Shown: in pieces, positions 19,601 through 28,600 of the stretch | How positions within the stretch are numbered: the stretch's first letter is position 1 | Layout of the letters: each line of letters starts with the position of its first letter | Assembly (NCBI GenBank): GCA_000818945.1 | Contig: KN805399.1 | Location: forward strand, 62,001 to 126,000 | DNA length: 64,000 bases | DNA from: Schizochytrium sp. CCTCC M209059 | Taxonomy: Eukaryota; Sar; Bigyra; Thraustochytrida; Thraustochytriidae | Reading direction: 5' to 3' | Position numbers and translations under genes: made by a program | The notes under the pieces: generated by a model | What the model saw: the letters and a program-made list of their open reading frames with translations, nothing else | Told to the model about the DNA's origin: nothing | Databases searched by the model: none

Positions 19601-22600
19601 GCGACCGCACGATTGCGTCGCGTAAATGTCACCTCGACTGGAGGGTTTTTTGGCGCTCTTGTCGGAGACAGCGACGATCACGCCTTTTATCGTGCGCGCA
19701 TCGTTGGCTGCTGGGCCTTCAAGTCTGACCCAACTGGTGCTCTGTGGAAAAAACGGTACATCACGGTCGAAGGCGGCTCACTCAAGTACTATAAAAGTAT
19801 GAAGGCCTTCCGTAAGGCGCAGCCGCAAGGTATCATCAAGCTGCGTGCTGGATCCAAGTCTGTCTTTGTCAGAATGCAGGGAATGGTTCCTCCGAGGATA
19901 TACCGCAGCCATCAAATGCTTCGTGAATGCGCTTTTCAGGTGGTGACACCCTCTCGCGTGTACGGTTTCATCACCTTTGGCCTTGAGGATAAGGAACGCA
20001 TGATCCGTGCTTTGCTTCAAGTGCTCGCAGTTGAACCGAATCCTATCGACATCGAAGGCTCTCGCGGCATTAATGCATTTCCTGCAAAGGTGTACTCCGT
20101 CTGTGTGAGCCGTGGCGTAGCGGATCGAGTCGCACGGCAAGATACGGACGAACTCGACCCGGGGAACAACGACAATGCTCGAACACAAACGCACGAAGAC
20201 CCCGAGTCCAAGGCTGCCAAGATCCTACTTGATGGGCACAGCTTGTATGTCTTTGACGAGGAAGTCGACCTCGAGGCGCAAAAGGGCGACGAAGTCCACG
20301 CGTCTCCGCTCATCGCCATCGATTTGCAGGCATATTGTGTAGTGAGACAGCCGCAAGGGAGATCGCACCGTATTGAGATTATTGGCCCCGAGTTCCGTGT
20401 TTTGGCAGACAATGTCGATGTCGTCTCCAATATCTGCAGTGATGTGCTCTCGCGCACACGCACGGCATTGAGCGTCCGCCCAACAGACGAGGATTCGGAG
20501 CAGGCTCGTTTGGATGAGGACAATCCGCCGGATATGACGCTTCGCATCGACTTTCAAATGAAGCTAGAGGAGGACAAGGCAATTGAAAACGCATCCTCCT
20601 TACGTGTGACCATGCTTCCATCCGGTCTCGACGCACGTGTAGAGGACCTCGAAACCTTGAGCGGTACAGTCTCTTTGCCAACATCCACAAAGTGGTGCAC
20701 CGTGGACCAAATTTTTCGTTTCGATGTGCTCGGGGGCGTGTCGGGCGAAGACATCCTCGCGAGCACGCACATGATACTTTCAGCGGTCGAGCGCCCAGAT
20801 GATCTGCAGCGACGGGAAGAAATTTCGTTGTATCCAACTCTAAAAGATACCTTTGCCCGACCTGACCTGCGAGACCCATGTGCGACCCTGATAGCCTCCG
20901 TGACGCTTCCCGAGTCAGTTCTTTCAGCACGTGGTCTTGGCCAAAGGACCGAGGACGCTTCTGGTCGCATAGAGGCCGGCCAGAACTTATCGCTCAAACT
21001 CGCTGGCGAAGAGTCTCGGAGCGCGCACGAACGCCAAGCTCCTGGTCTTCGCATCAAACTTGACGGCTTTGTTGAAAGTGTTCCAGTCCCCGTTGATCGT
21101 GCAAATCGGTTTGCCGTCCCTCTTCACTCGCAGCGAAGCGATCGTTACGGGCCAGACGCAGGTCCCGAACTTTCCGCGACAAGCCTCTTTCGCTTTCAGA
21201 ATGTCCCGTTTATGGGCTTGGTGGATATTCATTTTGAAGAAGGCGAAAAGCTTGCGAAGGTCTCGTCCTGCGCAATGTTGAAAAACCGATTGCAAGAGCA
21301 AGTCAATCTTACGTTCCAAAAGCTTGCTCTGCACGCGCCTCTTAACGCTGACGACGGCAATGCATCAGAAGGTCAGGCTTCGCAGCGTCTGGCATTCGAT
21401 CAACGAGTTGACACCGCGTGGGTCGCGGTACTTTCATCTTCTCGCAATGGAGACCGCGCATCGAACTGCGCGGAATATGTAAGCCCGACGGGATCCTCTA
21501 CGAAGGCTGTACTGTATTCAGTAGCATCAGGCCCGAGCACAAGTAGCAGCTCTTATGCGCCCAGTGCCTGGGTTCTTCAAGGCTACGCAGAAGACACCAA
21601 CGAGTGGGTGGACCTGGACGCGCGCAGCGAGGTCGTCTTCACCGAAGCTGCACAACTGCGAGATTTTGCTGTGGAGAAGGTGCACGCGTGCACGCGGTTC
21701 CGCATTCGGATTTTAGACGGAAAACGCCTTGGAAGCGAGGGACCTGGACGCACTCGCGTGCAAAGCAAATCATTGTCTTCTTCGAGTCCATCGTTGTCCG
21801 ATGGATACAAAGTACATGTCGGCAACGTTGTGCTGTACTGGTCTTCGGAAAACGACTTTCGACGCGATGTTTCTCTCTCGCCAAACGAGACGACCCATAT
21901 TCCGATCGAGTGTCTCGGCGCAGGCGGTGTACTGTGGGCAGACAATGGCGAGCCAACACGCATCCACGAATTTCTCGATATTCACCCTTGGCGCATGGCA
22001 AACCAGCCAGCGCGTCGAAAGCCACGATACGTACCGGTGAGCATGGATTCGCGGGCAGACAAGATTGCACCGCAGGCTGAAAGATTTTGCGTCATGCACG
22101 TGAGCTTTCATCACGTCAGAGATATTGCCAAAACGCTCAGCGAACGAGACGGGTCCTCCCCTCGGTGGATTCTAACTCTCGATCCTCCCGTTCGCGTTGA
22201 GAATGTGCTGCCCTTTGCGCTCGAGGCGCGCCTGGCGCGTTCGGTAAAGGGCCAAAATATCAGCTTGAACGATGGCGGGTTCGACAATACTCGTGCTGTT
22301 GTTGCGCGTGGCGAGCAGGAGCAATTCTTCGACGTCGACCCTGCAATCGGAACAGAGGGGTCACATTGGCGACAGAACTTAAGAGGAGGGGCTGTTGTAG
22401 AGGCAATTGTGCTTCATTTTGCGATCCGTCGCGAGTCGGAGCTCCTACGTAGCGACCCGGACGAGGCGCCCATGATTCTTGGGGAAGATCGTGAGTCTAC
22501 GTATCAGGTGAGCATGCAAGGTAATTCAGATCTCTTTATCGACGTACAAGTGATCCCAGCTTCAGCAAAGGAGGAGAGCGACCCTGACCATCAGCATACG

Positions 22601-25600
22601 CACGCCGATGATAACATCGATGATTATATCGACGCCGTAGAAGCGGGCGCGGAGCCCGACGAAGCTGAAGAAGGTTTTGGCGCAGCTCTTTCGATTCCGA
22701 GCAGCACGACCTCGTTTGTTGCCGAAGCGTTGCAGAACTCTCGTGACGGCGATGTCTGGGATGGTCCGATTCCGAGTCTATGGCGCTCAAGAAGCGTCCC
22801 GCCGCTACGCGTCATTTTGTATTGCCGCTTCCTGGTTTTGAACTGGTCTGGGCTGCCTCTTATCTTCGCTGGCAAGGCTCCCTCGCGATCGCTGCGCACA
22901 AAGATTGTGCCTCAGGCGTTCCAGACAAGTGAAGGCGACCGGTCAGAGAGCGAGGAGGAGGAGAAAGAGGACGAGGGCTTGGGGATGGAGAAGGTATCGT
23001 TAGGCAAGGCAGGTTCCAAAAGCGCCAAAAAGTTGCTGCGGCTCAACATGTTTTCCCCCAAAGAGGAAAAGATGACCATGTCGCTCGAGAACGACCGTAG
23101 CGGTTGGTCGCGCGAATTCGGACTTGTAGTTGGTATGTCAGGCGAGGTCACCATTCCTCCCACTCCTGGAGCTTCCATCGTGCACCAGGTTGGCGTTCAA
23201 GTGACGAGCGGATCTGGCATCTTCTTGCGCACCAAGGTGGTCACGCTTACGCCCCGTTTTGTTGTAGCAAATCTCACGCAAGAACCAATTTACTTGCAAC
23301 AAATAGGTGCAGATGAAGGCGACTGGCAACTCCAGCTCGATGCCGGTGTATTTGCTCCGTTTCATCCTGTCGATGTCAATGGAGATGGTGCGCTCGATGC
23401 AAAGGACTTTGCTGCGCGCATCGGGGTGCAGCAGCAGAACGGATCTACGGCCGCGATGATGGTCTCGCCTCACTTTCACCTCGACATTGTCAAAGAGCAC
23501 TTGTTGCTGCTAGGACCCGATGACGCCAAGCCAGCATCAATGCAGGAGTGCACTTGGAGAAACACGCTTGCTGCGCCTGTTGTTGCACGACGAGCGTCCG
23601 AAGATCAGGCAGGACGAAGAGCTGCGGATCTCATCAACGCGAACGTGGAACTCATTGACAACGTCGTCCGAATTGTCTTGAGCAAGCCCCACCGCGCACG
23701 CGCGTACGAGTATCGTATCGACAATTTGAGCTCTTTTGTGCGTATCGGCGTTGTTCAGCATAAGCAGTCTCATGCGAATATGGTCATGCTCGGCCCGGAT
23801 GAACAAAAGGTGGAGTTTGTTTGGCCTGCTCCGGGAAAGAAGCGAACCGTGGAGGTATTCCTAGAACTCGTGGGTCTCGACGCCCTCCGCTTTGTTCCGC
23901 GATCAAAGCATCGCACAATTGTATCCGTAGATTTTGACGCGTTGCGTGATCCACTTCGTGTGCAGGTTGGTGACCTGCAAGTAGAGGTTCGCGTCTCGGT
24001 GGAGGGTATTACCAGAGTCCTGTCTGTCTCCGACCTTGCCGAAGCACGTGCGAGAAACCAAGTGCGCAAGGTACTGCAAGAGCATGTGCAACGCATTGAG
24101 TCACGGCTCCTCTCTGACCAGCAGCTCCTCTTGAGCAATATGACTCCTGTGGTGATGAAGGCCAACGCGAGTGGTGATGGGCATGATTCCTCTGCAGCTA
24201 TAGATGGTGATGACTACACATCTTGGCGAAGCGCGCAGCCACCGGCATCGCGTACCAAACTCGAATGCGAAATCGATGGTGAGCACCGCGAATGCATCGA
24301 CGCATACTCTTTCACGGTCGCGAGCCTTTCATTGCATCCGCGTCGCTGGAAGCTCTATGGGCGACGTGCTGGGGCTGCGACTGACACAACTTCTCTCGTC
24401 AACGATGACGACGACAAATGGGAACTTCTTGATGATCGTACCGATCCTTCGTTGCGCAAGGACCTTAAGTACTTTGAGGTGTCGCGATCGCGTCAGACAC
24501 GAACAACTGCCTTCCGATTGCCCTTTGGCTCCCCCCCCTGCAGCGCTTTCAGACTCGTGGTTGAAGGTCCTTACGAGGTGCGACACTTGAATTTTTACAG
24601 GTCCCGAACGTCACTTGCAGCTGGCACCTTGGCAGGTGAAAACCTGCAAGAAACGTCGGAGATCTGGGGAGATCAAACACACGTGTGGATAGCCTTGCTC
24701 GAAGCTCGCGATCTCCCTGTGATGGACATTTACTCGAGTGACCCCTATGTGAAGCTTCATGTGGGTAATCAGCATCAGCGTAGCAAGACCGTGTCGCGCT
24801 CACTTCATCCCTGTTTCGACGAGGAGTTCTACTTTGACCTGCACGGGCCTCTGGACCAAGTGTTGGAATTCGAGGTCTATGACAAGGACCTTTTCACATC
24901 GGACGATTTGATCGGACGCGCCTCGATTGAGCTTGACAATGACACTTTGCGAAACGGCTCACCGATGGAGGTGTGGGTTACACTCTGGGATGGCAACGTG
25001 CCCCGTGGTCAGCTTCGCTTGGCAATGCAAGTCTACACGCTCAAGACAAGCGAAGTGGACGCCGGGTGTAATGACGATCGGCTTGGGAGCATCGATGCGA
25101 TTGTAGAAGAAGGGGACATGAATGGTGATAGTGATGATGGTGGTGATGATGCAAGCATTGCGAAGCGAGGTTTTGAGTGCTCTCTTTCGCGTCCCGAACT
25201 CTCGAGTGTGCGCTTCCCTGCACTCTTTGAGGAAGAGCTGGGACTCTTGCGCGCCCTCAGGGACAAGCTTGTAAAGGAAGGCGGTGTTTTACGAGCACTC
25301 TCCGCCTACAGGTCTGTTGGCATGTATGATGGACATTGGGGCAGACAATGGATGCGACGAGGCTCATTGAATCGAACGCCATCGAATGGGTCATTCACTT
25401 CGCCCCGGCAACAAACGCGCGTGGATCATGGCCCCACATTACAAATGCAAGATCTCGACACAGATATCAAGGTACGACTAAACATGACCGTTCTTCAGGC
25501 TGATAAGATCATCGACCCACTCTCTCTCGGCTGGAAATCGCAGCGGGGCAAACTTTCGCGTGATGACGTCGAAGTCTATTGCGTTGTTTCGTATGGAGAC

Positions 25601-28600
25601 CGAGTCCTGCGAACAGATCCGATGCCTATGGTTCGCAGAAATGACACGGAGGAAAGTCCTTCGCAGGCGCGTTCGCCCAGCTGGATGGGCCAACCCGCTT
25701 CAAGACAATCCGATCGCACCTCAACGCAAGCGTACGAGTTTGAGGAAACGTTCGAGGAAGTGGGTCCCCTCGGCTTGCAGCTCGAGCGGCTTGACAATGG
25801 ATCCTTTTGCGTGCGTACCATTGCATCAGAAAGCACAGCGGCGCGAAAGAGCCGTCTGCGACCTGGACTTCGGCTCACGGGAATCCAAAATACCCGCCTA
25901 TCTGCAGACTGGAGCCTGTCTGCTCTGCGTGATATGCTTGGTACTTCACCGAGGCCCCTGCGACTCCGCTTTGAAGAGGATATGGTCTCGGTGCACCCCG
26001 AACCTCCGATACCCACAGCAATTGATTCTGAAGCGGAGCTGGCGCGGATTTCGTGGATGCAGCAGCTTACCTTTGACGAGGCAGATACTCTGCGTGCGCG
26101 AGCGCGGCAAGAGTCGGATTCATTCGGGACAAACGCAAAAGGTCTCGAAGGCCAGCGTGCTCGGATTTCTCTTTATGCGCGTGACCGTCGTGAGGCTCCT
26201 TCGCTGGATCTGTCTTCGGCGGGCGAGACGGACAAGGAGATACTCGTTCCTTTACTTTACATGTTTGGCGAAGACATTGAGACAGACAGTGAGCTGCATG
26301 CGGCGCGTGAAATGCGTGGAGACAAGGATGTTCTTTTGGGTCATGGCACTGTGCTGCTTCCCGAATTGAGTGTTGCGCCAACGGCGGCAGGGGCCGCCCG
26401 ACGCCAGGTGGACTGCCCGCTTGCACTGCCAGGCAACATCTTTGCGGGTCAAGTGTCGCTCGAAGTGAGCTGGAACGCCGCGCCTCCTGATGCTTCGGAC
26501 ATTGTGAAGCTCGCTCTCGACGTTCGTTTGGCAGGCTTAGGTGTCTCTCTTGTTGACACGACGACGCGGCAATGCGAGCTGGCCTACATGTCCGTACGAG
26601 ATGCGCGGTGTTATGTGGCTCAATATGGCAATGGACGGCAAGTCTTGGACTTTCGTCTGGGCGCTCTGCAGGTCGATAACCAGCTGCCTTCGCCGGTGCA
26701 CCCAATTGTCCTAAGCGCCGCGCCCGTGCCTTATGCGTGGTTGACGCACGAAGAGGCGTGTGCTTCGACTGACTTTGTACGAAAGGACGCGCTGGAACGT
26801 GCGACTGACATAGCTGTGTCGCAGCCTGCGCTCTTGCTGACTGTAGTCAAGCGCGACCTCGGTGACTCTTCGTCCATGTATGTCGAGTATTGCGAGGCAT
26901 TCCTGCAAGAGGTGAATCTTCGACTTGAGGAGCGCTGGCTCACGGCGGTTCAGGAATTTGCGGCTTCGTTCTCCTCGCAGCAACCTGACAACGCTGCTCC
27001 TGTTGTGGACGCTGCTGGGAAGCGCTGGCGTAGCAAGGACGGTGACGAAAGCAATAGCGATGGAGCGAGTCTGCACGACACCAGGTCGGCCAGGGGCTTT
27101 GAATACGAACGTGATGAAAGTATTCATCGCCAACATCAAGATGGAGAAGAAGAAGGACGCTACGCAGGTCAAGAGCGCGACGAGGCGATGGCTCAAGACG
27201 GAGAGAACGCGTGGAGCGCCTTTTGCCCGAACGCGCCATTTCAATGGGTGGACTCTCTCTCGGCGAGATCCGGGGCAGATACGCACGCGCGCATTCTCAT
27301 TGAGCGGGCCGACCTGAAACCTGTGAAAATCAACCTCACCTTTTCCATGACTTCGGACGTGGAGTCTCGTGCGGACAACCGACTCAAAATTCTGCATTTG
27401 ATGCAGGGCATCCCCGTTCTGGCTGCGCTCTTTAGCGCGCTCGTGAACACTGTAGCAAATATCACGGATGCTCCATTACGATTTAATTCGCTGCAGATCT
27501 TCAACGAGAGTCTCTCGCAAACGATGCTGCGGAACACCTTCGTGCAGCACATTATGGGTCAGCTCTTGGGCAACCTTTCGCAGATGGGTAATCTATTGGC
27601 TTCTGCAGATCTACTGGGGAGCCCTGTGCAGCTGATTGGCAGTTTCGGTCAGGGAGCGTACTCGTTCTTTTACGAGCCAGCGTTGGCCATGTCCATGGGC
27701 GGATACCTCTCGATCGGCAAGGGACTGCGCAAGGGGGGGTTGGAGCTGGTACGTAGCACAACGCATGGTGCGTCTGCATCTCTGGAGAAGTTTTCCGAGT
27801 CGGCGAGTCGAGCGCTGAGCCAAGCTTCCTTGGACTCGCGATACGTGCGACTTCAAGCCCGTCGGCGCATGGACGTGGTGCACGAGCCAATCAATCTTAT
27901 TGAAGGTACCCTCTCCAGCTCGGAGGCTCTGAGTCTGGGCATGCTCGACGCCTTGACCGGCATTGTGAGTCTGCCTGTGCGCGATGTCTCGAAGCGTGGA
28001 GCAACAGGAGTAATCACAGGCGCAGGCAAGGCTGTTGCTGGTATTTTTGTCAAGCCTGTTTGCGCCATGTGTGACGCGACGTCACTCTTTTTTAAAGGCG
28101 TTCGCAACACCACGGAAACTCTTCACAAGCAGCAATTGCCCGTCCGCTTGCCGCGCATGGTGCGTTCCGGCCATCAGCTCGGACCATATTCTGCGCGCGA
28201 GGCAATTGGAGTATACTTGCTGCGCCGCTGCGGCATTGCAGACACGCAGACGTACGTTTATCACGAGTATGTGTTTGGCGCCCCGGCTCCTGGAACCCCG
28301 TCTGGGCTTCTTGATTCGCATGCACAAGATGAGGAGGTCTTTGAGCACTGGGTCGAACACAACCCACTCGTGTTGCTCGTCACGGAAGGCCTCGTTTTGC
28401 TTTTGCACATTCGGACGACGGAGACGTTGTGGTGCGCCCCCTTGAGCAGCGTGCGGACGACTGGATTTGGTCGCATGCTCGAGGTCGTGCTCGCCTCGAG
28501 TGCGGGTGCGATGCCGATTGTGCGTCGTGCGTCGGCGATGCAGCAGCACCAGCCGCACGCAGCCGACTCGCGACGCGTAACACCAGGAATTGCAGCTGAC

